Assembly: GCA_911728435.2 (NCBI GenBank)
Contig: OU452205.1
Location: forward strand, 15,444,260 to 15,508,259
Source of the DNA: Apoderus coryli
Lineage: Eukaryota > Arthropoda > Insecta > Coleoptera > Attelabidae
Length of the DNA: 64,000 nucleotides
Direction of reading: 5' to 3'
The notes under the pieces are model-generated. The model was not told where the DNA came from. It did no database searches and worked only from the letters and a program-made list of their open reading frames with translations. How positions within the stretch are numbered: the stretch's first letter is position 1; each line of letters starts with the position of its first letter. The translations under genes and the position numbers were made by a program. Of the stretch, positions 1-11,124 are shown in pieces.

Positions 1-2267
1 AGTTGTGCTTTTTTTCTGTACAAGTATAGTAAAAAAAAAAATGACGATACATACCACAACTTGAAACTCTGGGCCAAAACAAACAAACAATTAGCGAATT
101 TTGTGAATCACAAAAAATTTCTGTTACAATGTAAAAGAAGTCAGGTAATACCTTTACACTTACAAAATTCAATTAACATTTTACAATTTTTACTCATAGA
201 TGACAATCCTTTCAAAAATAGTTACTATAATATAATAAAAAACTATCAAATAAGAATACTTAACTTAGAAGTTTCAACCATTGGAAAGTTTCCAAACTAA
301 CAAATATTTTAAGTGAATGTAAACAAAAAGCTGTAGAAACTCTTCCTCCAACCTTGTTCCATTCTTATAATCGTTCACAAGAAATGTTGTATAACACAAC
401 TCTTAAAAAAGTCAAGGAAAAACAAAGACGGAAATTGAATCTTCTAATACAAAGACAACAAGGGAATCTAAACCCAACATTGAATAATAAGTGGTTTGTT
501 AATTTAACTGACAAGATTGTTCCGGAGAATGTTAGCACTTTCTTAAGTCTTGGAGAAAATTTCAACTTACCGTATAACGAACATAACCTTCCATTAGATA
601 AACTGCTAGTAGATACCGAATATGTGATTGAAAATATTGATAATGATCAAAAGGTTGAATTACGTAATAAACTAGTGAATGCAACTACTAATTTTGTACA
701 CGGTTTTAACCAAAACAAATTTAAAAACCAAAATAGAATAAACACAAAAAGAGAAAAAGAAACTATCGATTTTCTAAAGAATAACAACGATATTTTAGTA
801 CTACGTGCTGATAAAGGAAACACTACAGTTCTTATAAAGAAACATGAATATTTTGAAAAAGCACATGAACTACTTTCTGATTGTAACATACCAACCCGTA
901 AACAAGGATCCCACTACAACTATACAAGGTAAATTAAACAAACTACTCGACAATTTCACAAAGGACAATTATTTCTCACCTCAAGAAAAAAAGTCTGTAA
1001 AGTGTATCAATGGTGTTTTTCCTAAACTTTATTTTTTACCTAAAATTCATAAAGAAAACACTCCACTCCGACCGATTGTTAGTTTTGTTGCGTCACTTCT
1101 ATATAAAATTTCAAAATACATCAGTAAAATTTTAAATTATGCCTTTGAGAAGGACCTGTACTATACCAAAAATTCATTCTCTCTTGTCAATGAACTACAA
1201 CATATTATAATACCAGATAATTATCTATTAATATCCTTAGATGTAAAGTCTCTATTTACGAATATTCCTTTAGATTTAACTACTACACTCATAAAAGAAA
1301 AATGGCACCTAATGCAGCATCATTGTAACCTACCAATTGAGAATTTTTTGGAAATTCTAGAATTTGTTTTTCATAACAGTTATTTTAAGTTCAATAATAA
1401 ATACAGACAGATTGATGGTTTAGGAATGGGTAACTGTTTGTCTCCCATATGTTCAGATATTGTTATGAGTCAATTACAAAAGTTGTGCATTTCAAAATTA
1501 CCTCTTCAAGTTCCAATATTCAAACGATATGTTGACGATATTTTTACATGTGTTCCGAAAGACAAAGTTGATTTAACCCTACAAATATTCAATAGCTATC
1601 ATCCTAAATTACAATTTACATTGAAAATTGAAAAAATTAGAACCATTCCCTTTCTAGATGTTTTAATTATGAAAACAGATGACAACCAACTCATTATTCC
1701 CTATATTCACAAATTATCAGAACAAATTAAAAAAAAAATTAAATAGCCCAACTTGTATGATAACTTTTAAAAGTGAAAATACAATCAAAAAATTTTTTTC
1801 CAAAATTAAATCTGAGACTCCCCATTCCCTTAATAGTAACATAATATATGGAATCCCTTGCAAAGATTGCGATAATGTGTACATTGGACAATCTGAAAGA
1901 TATCTTAAAACAAGATTAGAAGAACACAAACGTAGCGTTAGACCACAAAATCTATTTACCAATACGGGAAAAACAGGGCTAACAGAAGATTCATACAACA
2001 ACCATCACAATTTCGATTTCGAAAACACTAAAATTATCGGTCGACAGACAAACTATAGAGATGTTTCTAATAAAAAGACATGAAAATAACGCCAATAAAC
2101 AACAGGACACACAGGGAATAAGTCAATGTTATTTTAATATTATTAAAAGAATACACAGTAAACTTTAAAAATGTTCCCGGTAATCTCAAAAATATTCTAG
2201 TTCCTCTTATTTAGTTGATATCTATGAAAAATATTTTTTTTTACTTGTACAGAAAAAAAGCACAACT
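1..2267 (+). mobile_element. Penelope-like retroelement with inverted ends
   Basis: The first 26 bases of the window (AGTTGTGC...CAAGTA) recur as an exact reverse complement at 2242-2267, so the reverse-transcriptase/GIY-YIG coding region between them is bounded by perfect inverted repeats. The left repeat may start before the window. Penelope-like elements are known for terminal repeats in direct or inverted arrangement, which fits. The coding region has at least two frame breaks, so the copy is dead. The matching ends are seen; that they are the true element ends is inferred. Downstream sequence to about 2760 may also belong to the element, because it holds a hammerhead-like remnant typical of this class. 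Confidence 0.8.
61..2083 (+). pseudogene. Penelope-type reverse transcriptase / GIY-YIG endonuclease, frameshifted
   Basis: The product would be the single polyprotein of a Penelope element: reverse transcriptase followed by a GIY-YIG nuclease that nicks the target. Three reading frames must be combined (about 61-300, 354-932, 844-1746, then 1679-2083). Visible motifs are the Penelope N-terminal block ending LRADKGNTTVLIKK, RT motif A (ISLDVKSLFTNIP), the GLGMGNCLSPICSDIVM block, and the catalytic YVDDIF near 1530. The C-terminal GIY-YIG region reads IIYGIPCKDCDNVYIGQ, with the conserved arginine in KTRLEEHKRS. Breaks lie near 300-350, 890-930 and 1690-1740, and sequence between the RT and the nuclease appears to be missing. 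Family assignment is firm; the gene is not functional. Confidence 0.9.
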
Positions 2268-3225
2268 GATAAATTCAATAAAGGAAGAATTTCATTTCCA
2301 ACTTTAAATACACATAAAAATTTTAACACTCTTGTTGGTTCCTATAACGACTAATAAACCATATTTAAACTATATTATTAGATAAATACATATATTATTT
2401 CATATAATCTAGGAATTACTAATTGCATCAAAAGATATTTAGAGTAACCCTAATTGTTAATTGTTTCTATGGCTGACTTTTTAATAAGACAAAAGAAAAA
2501 AAAAATGTAAGTATTATCTGTCTTCAGATATTATAATTCGATTGTTGTTTTTTTTTTATTTTAATGTTTTGAATTTATGTTCCTGTTTTAATGTGTTTTG
2601 TTTTTTTTTTTTCATTTTTGATAATATTTTAAATGTATGCGTTCCTTCTTAATATACATATAATTTGTATTTTGCAGCACTCTGAGGATGATCTGATATA
2701 GATAGAACCGTTACTGATATTTAAAACTGAGTTTTATTGTTTACGACCTACAATCCAAATAAAGAAAACTTACTTAAATATTAACCAGAAGGTCAAAAAA
2801 ACTTAGCAATGCTTTTTTTTTTGTTAACCACATGCTATTCTGAAACATACTGTATGTGTAATAATAATATTGAAATTTAATGTCAACTTGGAAACTTGGA
2901 CGTATGAAATACAATTTTAACATCCCATTTAAAGACCAGTTTTGTTACCGTGCGATTTTATTTGTTAATGCATTTGGCAGATTCAATTCGGAATAGTATA
3001 ATAAAGGGGAAGCTATTAGGAAATGGTTCGCATTTATCTGATATCATTTCCATTGTAAGGTATAATATATTAAAGTTATGAAACAGTGGGAGGCACGCAT
3101 TTACGTTATACTAATAAAAAAATGTAATTAATTACAACTTACATTTTCTCTTTCAGTTTCGACAGCTTTTCTCATTTCCTGATAAATAATTAAAATAAAG
3201 ATTAATTGCAAAAAGCAAAATAATT
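2268..3225. other. Penelope 3' flank and unassigned AT-rich DNA
   Basis: No coding region is recognisable. The part up to about 2760 is T-rich and contains a degenerate hammerhead-like core at 2682-2716 followed by an AT-rich tail. It may be the true 3' end of the Penelope element or of a second copy. From about 2800 to 3225 nothing is recognised apart from poly-T runs. Confidence 0.4.
2682..2716 (+). ncRNA. degenerate hammerhead-like core
   Basis: CTGAGGA is followed by a small hairpin (ATCT-gatat-AGAT) and then AGAACC, in the order of a hammerhead core (CUGANGA, helix II, GAAA). The GAAA box is mutated and no clear stem I is seen. Penelope elements carry hammerhead motifs near their ends, and the position just downstream of a Penelope RT supports the reading. 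It is almost certainly inactive. Confidence 0.3.
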
Positions 3226-4960
3226 TGATAGATTGGATGTTTGTGCTAGGGCAACGATCAATTTTTTGAATTTGATAGAGTCTGTTAATTTAAAACAAGC
3301 TGTTGGAACACCTACAAGAGTATCAAATAATTCTTCTACATTACTAGATGGAATACTAATATCCCTGGATATGGAAAATTTTGAAATGATCTCTCTAAAG
3401 AAGAGGGCGTTTAATAGGTATAGGCGGAGTAAATTGGCGCAGGATTGGAATGATTATAAACAACTAAAGAACATGACACGTCTGCAATTAATCAAGAGAA
3501 AAAATGCTATTTGGAATATTGTACAACTATTTATAGATCTGGGCCTTGGGGTCATAAATAAATGGAGTAATCTCAGAGATCTTGATTTTTACAATAAAAA
3601 ACCAATATATAATATTCCTCAACATTTAAATAAACCACAAGAAATAAATTTACAATATTCAAATTATTCACCCTCAGACATGGACTTAATAAGTTTTTAT
3701 AATAATAATGAAAAGTGCAATTTTTAAGAGATTTTTGAATTTTCATTGGTTGGTGAATGTATGCATTGTTGCCCGCGTATACTTCCATTTATCACCCGCG
3801 TAATTAACACTTGTTTACTGTCTAATGTAATTGAAGTGCAATTTTTAAGAGATTTTTGAATTTTCATTGGTTGGTGAATGTATGCATTGTTGCCCGCGTA
3901 TACTTCCATTTATCACCCGCGTAATTAACACTTGTTTACTGTCTAATGTCTTTCCCGATTCCTGGAAAATCTGAAGAGTTGTTATGTCGGCCAAGGTTAG
4001 AGATGCCAATGATTTTAGAGTCCAATCTCCTCTTTCAAAAATTTTAGAAAAGGTGATGGCTACATAAATTAAATGTCATTTATTAAAATACAATATTTTA
4101 CCGTCCAAACAATCCGATTTTCGTAAAGGCTATAGCTGCACTACTGGATATTGTAGTCGATATCTTGCGTGATCTGGATAATGGTAAAGCATCCACTTTA
4201 CTGTTAATAGATTATTACAAAGCATTTGATACTATCAGTCACGATATTTTGTTGGCGATTTTCTCAGCGTTCTCTGTGGGTGCTATAATTTTTTTGTGGA
4301 TTTATTTACACGGTTCTCGACAATTTGTTGAAACCCTGAATGGTTGTTCTGACGTGATTTATAATATAATCATAAGCACCATCTAAAAATTAATCCGTCC
4401 AAAACCAAAATGTTGGCATTCGGTAGGAACAAGTGATTTGTTGAGCGGGGTCCTACAGTTAGTATCGATGACATCTATCGCATAAGAATTTGGGAGTTGT
4501 TATGGATACCGATCTGCGTTTTTCAGGACATGTCATTAAGTGTAAGGCACTTGTTTTGAGTAAGTTCAACTACTGTGATATTGTTTACGGCCCTTGTTTA
4601 TTACGGACAGATCAGAATCCTATACAAAGGGTGCAAAAATCTTGCCTAAGATACATATACGGTATCCGGAAATTTGAGTCTGTAAGTCAGAAAAAAATAA
4701 TCTGTGCTAAGTGGTTACCAAGAAGGATAGACCATTTTATCATGCTGCCTGTTTTTACCATTCTTTAATACTAAACAAGCATCCTCCATATCTTTATCAA
4801 AAGACCTTAGGTTCAGGGGTGTTTTGTCCACTCCTCCGCATCATGCCTTGTTATTTGAACGGTCCTTTATTTACAATATTTATAGCACGTATAACGGAAT
4901 TCCGCACAGTTGTAAGACTTCCAAACTTCCAAATTTTAAAGTGGTTCTAACGAACAGATT
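3226..4960 (+). pseudogene. non-LTR endonuclease-reverse transcriptase remnants
   Basis: 3233-3400 reads as the end of an AP-endonuclease-like domain (PTRVSNNSSTLLDGILIS). About 3945-4390 gives RT finger sequence in broken frames (FPDSWK, then SPLSKILEKVMA, then LLIDYYKAFDTISHDILL), the usual order upstream of motif A. 4480-4770 gives the post-RT region (GVVMDTDLRFSGHV, then LSKFNYCDIVYGPCL and RYIYGIRKFESV), and 4711-4950 continues it in another frame. The second fragment closely resembles the one at 10237-10900, so both are probably the same family. Many stops and shifts; not functional. Confidence 0.8.
3713..3954 (+). repeat. tandem duplication, 121-bp unit, two copies
   Basis: A block starting GTGCAATTTTTAAGAGATTT at 3715 repeats at 3836 with almost no differences, through CACTTGTTTACTGTCTAATGT. 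The unit lies in RT-encoding sequence of the non-LTR element, so it arose after the element died. Near-identity suggests it is young. Confidence 0.9.
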
Positions 4961-5771
4961 ATTAAACTTAGTTTAGCATTTTACTACTAGGTAAGTTATA
5001 GAGGTGTGTTCTATCTTTTAAATTTGGTGTATGTTGTTATGTATTGTTCTAATTAGGTATATTGTCCAGTTATTACATTACATATTATTACATTATATAT
5101 TGTTATAATTTAACGAATCATAATTGCTAGTATGTTAATGAATTGTTGGGTTAGAATTTAATATCAGTTTTACTGCCTTCTAACCCTTTTTGTAGAGATT
5201 TTTATTTAGATTTTGTAATTTATTATTGTTATAAATATCTGCAAATAAACTGATTATTATTAATATTATTAAGTATCTACATCTAAGTCTTTTTAAGAGT
5301 TATACCTAGTTGTTTTTAATCAGACAAATGAAGCAATTTTATCCAGAGTCACTTAAAACCCAATATAAATGGTGAAGGAGTTTGTGCTGGATAGAATAAA
5401 GAATACGGTCATTACCCTTGATATAAATTTTAACTTCCAAAATAAAATTGTTACGTTTTTGAAGAACACTAGGTATATGGTTCTGAGGTTGTTATATCTG
5501 AATGTTTAATAGATTTTAAAATGAGAAATAGCTATGCGGATCGCTAGTGCCCTCCATGATACATAACTATTGCTGCTTTCCTTGTTTAGATAAATTCAAC
5601 CAGATTGGGATACCACAAATGCAGCACGTATGCTGTAGTTTTGTTTTCGGTCGATAAAGTTCTATTGACGATAAAAAATAAAATTTGTAGGGCGAATTTT
5701 CTCGTAGGTATATAAAATCTACAAGTTTAAATTACAGTATAAATAAAAAAGAAGGTATTGAATAGTATTAC
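4961..5771. other. non-LTR 3' UTR, then unassigned DNA
   Basis: 4961-5270 is the untranslated tail of the non-LTR element. From 5271 to the receptor exon at 5772 no coding or repeat structure is recognised. Confidence 0.5.
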
Positions 5772-5921
5772 CTGACATATTAATTTTTAGTTCTCCCTCC
5801 AGATATTGTCCGACACGGACCCATTGGTATTTACCAGGCATTACTTGCTTAAAATGGATGATATTATAGCGGGCCGGGCCATCCCCATTACCATCAAAAT
5901 GAAAGTTGTCGCCACTCAAAC
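5772..5921 (-). CDS. internal exon, metabotropic glutamate receptor-like
   Basis: Read on the minus strand, a 150-base open segment is framed by a good acceptor (GATTCACAG at 5922-5930) and a donor (GTAATACT from 5771). It reads LSGDNFHFDGNGDGPARYNI, then IHFKQVMPGKYQWVRVGQYL and a short end. The NGDGPARY...F....Y.WV.VG.Y pattern is the end of the extracellular ligand-binding domain of family C G-protein-coupled receptors, closest in memory to insect metabotropic glutamate receptors. The exon is a multiple of three with the same phase at both ends. It is the only clear host-gene exon in the window; neighbouring exons were not found, so the surrounding transposons probably lie in its introns. 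The receptor subtype is not determined. Confidence 0.72.
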
Positions 5922-6100
5922 CTGTGAATCAAGCAATTATAATTAAAATAAATACAGTATCCACCAAAGTAAACAGTACCGAATATACAAGTGATGTAAA
6001 TCTTTAAAATCTGTAATTTAAATATTCAACATGTTTCCTATTATTACGCAAACAAGCTTTATGTCATGTTTTAAATGGAACTAATAATATACAAAATTGG

Positions 6101-6319
6101 TTAATAGAACGGTCTCCTCAAATATTTATATGCATAAGGTGGCGTCAAATTCGGTGAATGAGAAGCAAAATCGAAGCTGGTACTCCGGGGAATGACTTTG
6201 TCATCAAAATGCGTGCAGGTGAAAGCTCTATCACAACGGTGAGTAATGTTTTCTTTGTAACGCTCTTCATTAAAAGTGACTTTGATTAGCGTCAACCAAA
6301 TTATCACTAAGTACTCCAT
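6101..6319 (-). pseudogene. mariner-like transposase C-terminal fragment
   Basis: The minus-strand frame contains FNEERYKENITH, then RCDRAFTCTHFDDKVIPRST and SHSPNLTPPYAYKYLRRPFY. These match in order the mariner pattern of VNxxRY, WFQQDGATCHT, and SPDLTPxDFFLWGYLK...VY that surrounds the second catalytic aspartate and the end of the domain. The remainder of the transposase is missing. Identification is by motif order only. Confidence 0.5.
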
Positions 6320-7528
6320 GACAAGAAAGCGGTAACACCGACACTTTATAGTGTTTTTTTCGCAATGACATCTCGACGATAAAATATATGAAATCGATTT
6401 GTTTGTCTATTGATATAGCCGCTAAGATAAGCCTCACTATTTTCTCAAATTCATATATTTTTCAAGAATTCGATTTCCTCGTTACTTAAGCTCAATATGG
6501 AACCCAGTAAATCTTACACATTTGTTCGCAGCGTTTAGTCATTGTTTCACTTATATGCAACATGGAAAACCGTCATCTCATTTGAACAATCAACTTTTAC
6601 ATGTTTCAGTAATGTTCAATTCACATGCAGTTCTTACAGGGCCCAATAGCACTTACTACACAAAAACATTCCCTGCCTTTTTATTGATACAAATTGTTTT
6701 TGATATTCTGAATAATACCGTTGAACAATACCACTACGATGAAAATATTCACCAACAGTTAATTTCACACTATTACTGCGGACTGCTTTATTAAACTGTA
6801 AACTGTCTATATATTACTACTGTACCAATATTGCGATCATTGTGCCCTAATAGAAAATAGTGTCCCACGGAGAACACTTTTTCTGAAGTTGGAAATGGGT
6901 CAACTAATGTTCATTATGTCAGATATTACAACTCCCTAGTTGGTGCTGTTTATTTTGGCGGATACAGTAAATTACTGTACTGTGTTTGGAAGCTCGGTAG
7001 TTCAATTTATTTCAGATTTTTACTTGCAATAATATTCGTCAAGTCAGGAGATGCTGTGTAATTTTTGTGGGATCAACAATTTATTCTAGATGTTTTACTG
7101 GATAATTTTGAATTTAGCCTGCAGTGATGTCAATGAATACATTCATTCTCGGAATCATCCAAAACCCTCTTCACAATTACATACTAAGGTCAAATGCATT
7201 CGTTTCATTTTAGTCCGGTTCATAGAAACAGGTATGGTATTAGGCAATGGGTACAAAGCAATTTGCCGCGCTTGTAGTACAGTATATAGTATAGTATCTT
7301 ATATTATATATAGATATACCTAGTATAGCGGGACGGGGAATGCGACGAGTCGATGCCGTTTTCAGCGTCAAGTGGACCTTCTTGTCTATAGTTAATATTC
7401 GATGGTATTAGTCCACGTGCGTACATTATTAAATCATATGGACAATGAAATAACGTACGTACTGAAATTACCGCACTTAGCTACTTGGTGTTCGATGTCA
7501 TAGACACACATATTAAATCAGGCATATA
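6320..7528. other. unassigned AT-rich stretch
   Basis: Short open frames occur (for example 6522-6794 and 7090-7323) but show no family resemblance, domain pattern or codon character, and look like chance. A GC-richer patch at 7320-7380 is unexplained. No repeat relationship to the rest of the window was noticed. Confidence 0.4.
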
Positions 7529-7850
7529 CAGTGGAGACCAAAAGTCACGCATAAACTTTAAGATAATATTATTGAAAGAAACGCTTGCACCTGACTCTTT
7601 CGATTTAAAATTGCAAGACTTTTGACGTAACAGAACCGTGTACAGGGTCGATCGTGTAGTAGGTAAACAAAATTGTATATTTTTTTCTTTTAGGACCCTC
7701 TGTATATTACTAATTTGTTTTATTCCATAAGGTTCTAACAATATTTGATTTTTTCACCATAAAATTCATCTAAAGTGAACCGTTATCGAGATATTTAATA
7801 TGAGTACGTTTTGTGTTATTCAACCATAACACAAAACGTACTCATATTTA
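7529..7850 (+). mobile_element. MITE copy 1, ends with CAGTGGAGACCAAAAGTCA
   Basis: The left end, CAGT followed by GGAGACCAAAAGTCACGCAT, is shared in reverse orientation with 12731 and in the same orientation with 27849. Internal blocks also recur in all three copies (GTAACAGAAxxGTGTACAGGG and the TAAACaaaatTGTATATTTTT region). CAGT ends are typical of Tc1/mariner-derived MITEs. No transposase is present. The right end runs into a perfect hairpin at 7797-7848 instead of a normal terminal repeat. Confidence 0.55.
7797..7848. repeat. perfect 22-bp hairpin with 8-base loop
   Basis: AATATGAGTACGTTTTGTG + TTA, loop TTCAACCA, then its exact reverse complement. In the related sequence at 12027-12060 the same arm occurs once, without the mirrored copy, so the palindrome seems to be a local fold-back duplication and not part of the ancestral repeat. 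Confidence 0.9.
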
Positions 7851-8640
7851 CATTCTCTCTGTGTTTTAAATCACCCCAAACAAAAAAGTCCATTTCACCC
7901 CTTCGCCTAACCATCGGTGTGGAAATAATTAAATAAGTTTAAATATTGTCACCCTTGTATAATAGTGTGGAGGCACCATCTTGTTGAAACCAAAATTAAT
8001 TTTCTGGATTGTTGGGGTTATATCCATTTGAAAATATACTACATACATCGTCATTTCGTTAACTTGTCAAATTGCCATCGAAAAAATATGGTCCAATAAT
8101 TCTGTCATTCCCAAAAGCGGATCAAACATTATATAGACTGAATATATTGTGTGAGATTCAATAGTTCGATTTGGATTTGTAGTACAACAGTACAGACAGT
8201 TTCACCACACCATTCACACAAAATGTCGACTCATCGGAAAAGTTATTTTGCAAATCAAAAATTGATCACTATGTGCCCTATACATTAATTAAAACTTCGC
8301 AAAATTCGACGATCTGCGTCTTGTTCGTTAAGCTCAAGCTTAAATTTCCATTATATCTACGAATAATATTTCTAATTCAAATTTTAAATCCTTCTCACCG
8401 ACGACTTAATAATATAGTTATTCAGTGCTACTTCTTAAGTCTGTTTATGAGGATTTTCTTCAATTACCTATTCTGGAAAATTGGAGGTCGACCAACTTGA
8501 GGAAGATCTCCTACGTGTCCTATTTCTCTAAATATGTTTTCAATTATGTTTACCATAGACTGAGAGATTCTACTATCCAGATTTCAATTAAACATTTTGG
8601 AAACCTCATTTTTTAAATCATGTGACACTGTCTCAGGAAT
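7851..8640. other. unassigned DNA
   Basis: No domain or repeat recognised. Overlapping short frames at 8273-8616 are not convincing. Confidence 0.35.
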
Positions 8641-8646
8641 CTGCTA

Positions 8647-8751
8647 GACATCAGATGACTATCAGTCCATCTAAATCGAATATGCTTCTGTTTGCTAGAC
8701 ATAGAAAAACCGAGAAAGAGCTGTTGAAGGTAGAAGTTGATGGCAAGATTA
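8647..8751 (+). pseudogene. small non-LTR reverse-transcriptase fragment
   Basis: About 35 codons read RHQMTISPSKSNMLLFARHR, then KTEKELLKVEVDGKI. This matches the segment after the YADD box of insect non-LTR reverse transcriptases (LxINPxKTxxMxF...L.I.G..I). It is cut at 8751 by the dispersed repeat that begins with TGTAACAAAAC. Confidence 0.5.
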
Positions 8752-10215
8752 TGTAACAAAACAAAGACACACTGACAATAGAATTTACTTTTGTCCTCCC
8801 CTGTATATATAATTGGATATTTTCTCTTATTTTTATAGTTTTATACACAACATTTCTAGAAGTATAATCTTTTCGTAAAAATATACATCTGCAAGTAATA
8901 AATTTATTATCTTGGGCTTTTAACAAGTTTTACCTAAAAGAACGACCTTTTTCTAATCGAGAGTATTGAATTTGTTTATGAGTTAGTCCAAAGATAAAAG
9001 CATATATTAGAAAAGATAACCAGATGTTTCAGTTATAGGATGGTCTCACTTTTGAACATCGAATACCGTCATGTAAATTAAATGTCAGACTTTTATTATT
9101 ATATACAGAAGGTAGTAGTTGGGGAGTTAACAAGGTTTCCCATAACAAAGAATAAATATGAAGGGCGCCGAAAATATGAACATGGGTTTTCATCCAGTTA
9201 GCTTTTCCGGAGATTAAGAAGTCATTATATAATCCTATTGTTCCTAACTTTACAACAGTAGTGTTTTGTTGATCTTCCGAAAAATCTCCAACATAGGACA
9301 TCTTAACAATTAACAACCGTTATTAAAGTGGACATAAAAATGTATCTTATTTCTGAATCTTCTCACCCTGTAGATGTATCTTTATTGGGGTATATTGTAA
9401 AAATGGCCCTTTTTCTGATTGGGTATTTTTCACTCTGTAGTACCTACTTGTCATTTTTATGAGACAATTTTGGAAAGGCAATAGGACTTTAAAATTAGAT
9501 TCGTTTAAGACTTGGTCCAGTGTAGATGTGATTTCTAATTGTATAAATTTAAATTAAATATTTTAATTTGTTTTTTGGACTTGGTAGATTTTTTCAGTTA
9601 GGAATTATTTTCTAGTTTTTGTTTAAAATATACCTGTATAAAGACTAAGTCCATTTCTTTCTCATTCTGAAATAGTGAATTTTTATAAAGTGTAAAGTTA
9701 TTTCTTTTAGTAATTGAATTATATTCAGTATTCAATGATAATTTAAAGTTTCGTATAGGAATTAATATAATTATTCGTAATTATATTAATTTTCCTATTT
9801 TTAAGTTGTACAAGTAATGACTAAGATTTTCTTCTAAATTTTCATTCTCGTTTAATTGTTTTATTCTCTATTTTTAATTTATACATATTTATTTCTTTGT
9901 TGTTATTAATTTTCTTTATTAGTTTTAATTATTAAATTAGTTGTTTTGAGCCTAAACTTTTGCGTTTTATTTCTAATAAAGTTTAGTTACGTTATTGACA
10001 AAAGGGTCATCCAATTAAATATTTCGTTTTAAATAAAATGGTGCGTTACCGGCAGTGACCCAGAATTATAAAAGGTGAGTAATCCTACATTAATTTAATA
10101 CAGATTAATAAAGTTGATATTCTTTGTTTGTTCTTCTTTAATTAAAGCTTGAATTACAAGCCGCTCGTAAAACTTGAATCGAACGAGTCATAATTTGAAT
10201 AGCATATTGGGATTC
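8752..10215 (+). repeat. LTR-like dispersed repeat, copy A
   Basis: Sequence from TGTAACAAAACAAAGACACA onward is shared in the same order with 20013-21355 (copy B), including the poly-T rich middle and a final block (ATTAATAAAGTTGATATTCT and neighbours, about 10100). It starts with TGT and contains TGGTGCGTTACCGGCAGTGA near 10039, resembling an LTR followed by a primer-binding region. No gag or pol follows, so it may be a solo LTR with leader. Copy A has extra sequence at about 9082-9290 absent from copy B. The LTR interpretation is tentative; the repeat relationship is directly visible. Confidence 0.6.
9760..9791. repeat. 14-bp inverted repeat within dispersed repeat
   Basis: AATTAATATAATTA, loop TTCG, then the reverse complement. 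The same hairpin is present with changes in copy B near 20803-20830, so it is part of the repeat family and could be a structural element of its RNA. Confidence 0.7.
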
Positions 10216-10236
10216 ATTTGGATTGAGCTATAAAAT

Positions 10237-10900
10237 TAGCATTCTTTCTAAATGTAAATAATACCCGCTAATTTCAAAATTGTTACAATTATTCCAATTA
10301 AAGAATCAGGAAGAAATCTTGGACTCGATCTTGATAGTGATCTAAGATTTTCTGGTCATATAGGCAATTGCCTCCGTAGAGCATGCACCAATTTGAAACA
10401 GCTGTATCTGCATCGACATATTTTGTCACGGCCTCTAAAGATAAAATTAAATGATTCTCTTGTGTTAAGTCATTTCAACTATTGCGATACTGTTTATGAT
10501 CCATGCTTAACGAGTATTTCTATCCATACTCGTTAAGCATATAGGCGGATTCAGAAGTGCTGCCTGCGGTATATCTATGGAATACGAAAGTTTGATCCAA
10601 TTACTTTCAAATTAAAATTTGCAAAGTCGTTATCTATGGAGGCAAGGCGCAAAATATATGCTGCATGTCAGTTTCATGGTATAATTCAATCAAAGTGCCT
10701 ACCATATCTTTACAATAAGATGATTCTGTTTCGATCTGATGTTCACACGCTTAAACTGAGGTTTCGAGGACTGCTCTCTCCACCAGCACATAAGACCGCA
10801 ATATTTGAGAGGTCATTTTCTTTTTGTATTTGTGCTGTTTACAACCTGATTCCGGACAGCCTTAAAAGTTTGTCTTTAAGAAGTTTCAGAAAGCACTAAA
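10237..10900 (+). pseudogene. non-LTR reverse-transcriptase C-terminal fragment
   Basis: Reads IKESGRNLGLDLDSDLRFSG, then a long linker, LVLSHFNYCDTVYDPCL, RYIYGIRKFDPITFK and, at 10636-10899, MEARRKIYAACQFHGIIQSK through SLRSFRKH. It is the same region and family as 4480-4950. The frame is interrupted at 10503-10540 by a hairpin. The matching 3' tail (GATTATTATTATTATT, 11940-11970) may belong to this copy, separated from it by a later minus-strand insertion. Confidence 0.8.
10503..10540. repeat. perfect 15-bp hairpin with 8-base loop
   Basis: ATGCTTAACGAGTAT, loop TTCTATCC, ATACTCGTTAAGCAT. It interrupts the non-LTR coding frame just after the DPCL motif. The mirrored arm is not expected from the protein family, so this is a post-insertion fold-back event. 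Confidence 0.9.
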
Positions 10901-11124
10901 GAGACTTACTCTACTCAAGCAAAAAATGTATTCTTTTTATTTTGATTTCATACATTATACAACCTTGTTCCTTATATTGTTAGTTTCTTCCTGTTTATCC
11001 ACTTTTGTAGTAATTTCGTGTTTGTTGGGTTGATCAATGACCTATTACGAATCATACCACCAGACCACTCAAAATATATTTTCTAGAATTGTATTTATTT
11101 AATTTTTCGTGTGAAAATCTTAAA

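Larger units (their letters stand above)
3226..5270 (+). mobile_element. decayed non-LTR (LINE) retrotransposon
   Basis: This is a non-LTR element in three recognisable blocks: the end of the endonuclease domain, reverse-transcriptase pieces and the C-terminal domain, followed by an untranslated tail ending in GCAAATAAACTGATTATTATT repeats (5242-5270). The same kind of TTA-repeat tail recurs at 11940-11970, marking one family of 3' ends. A large internal deletion removes most of the RT palm, including the catalytic aspartates. Confidence 0.8.

Noticed and set aside
6522..6794. Open frame of 90 codons
   Set aside because: No family resemblance; AT-rich composition explains its length.
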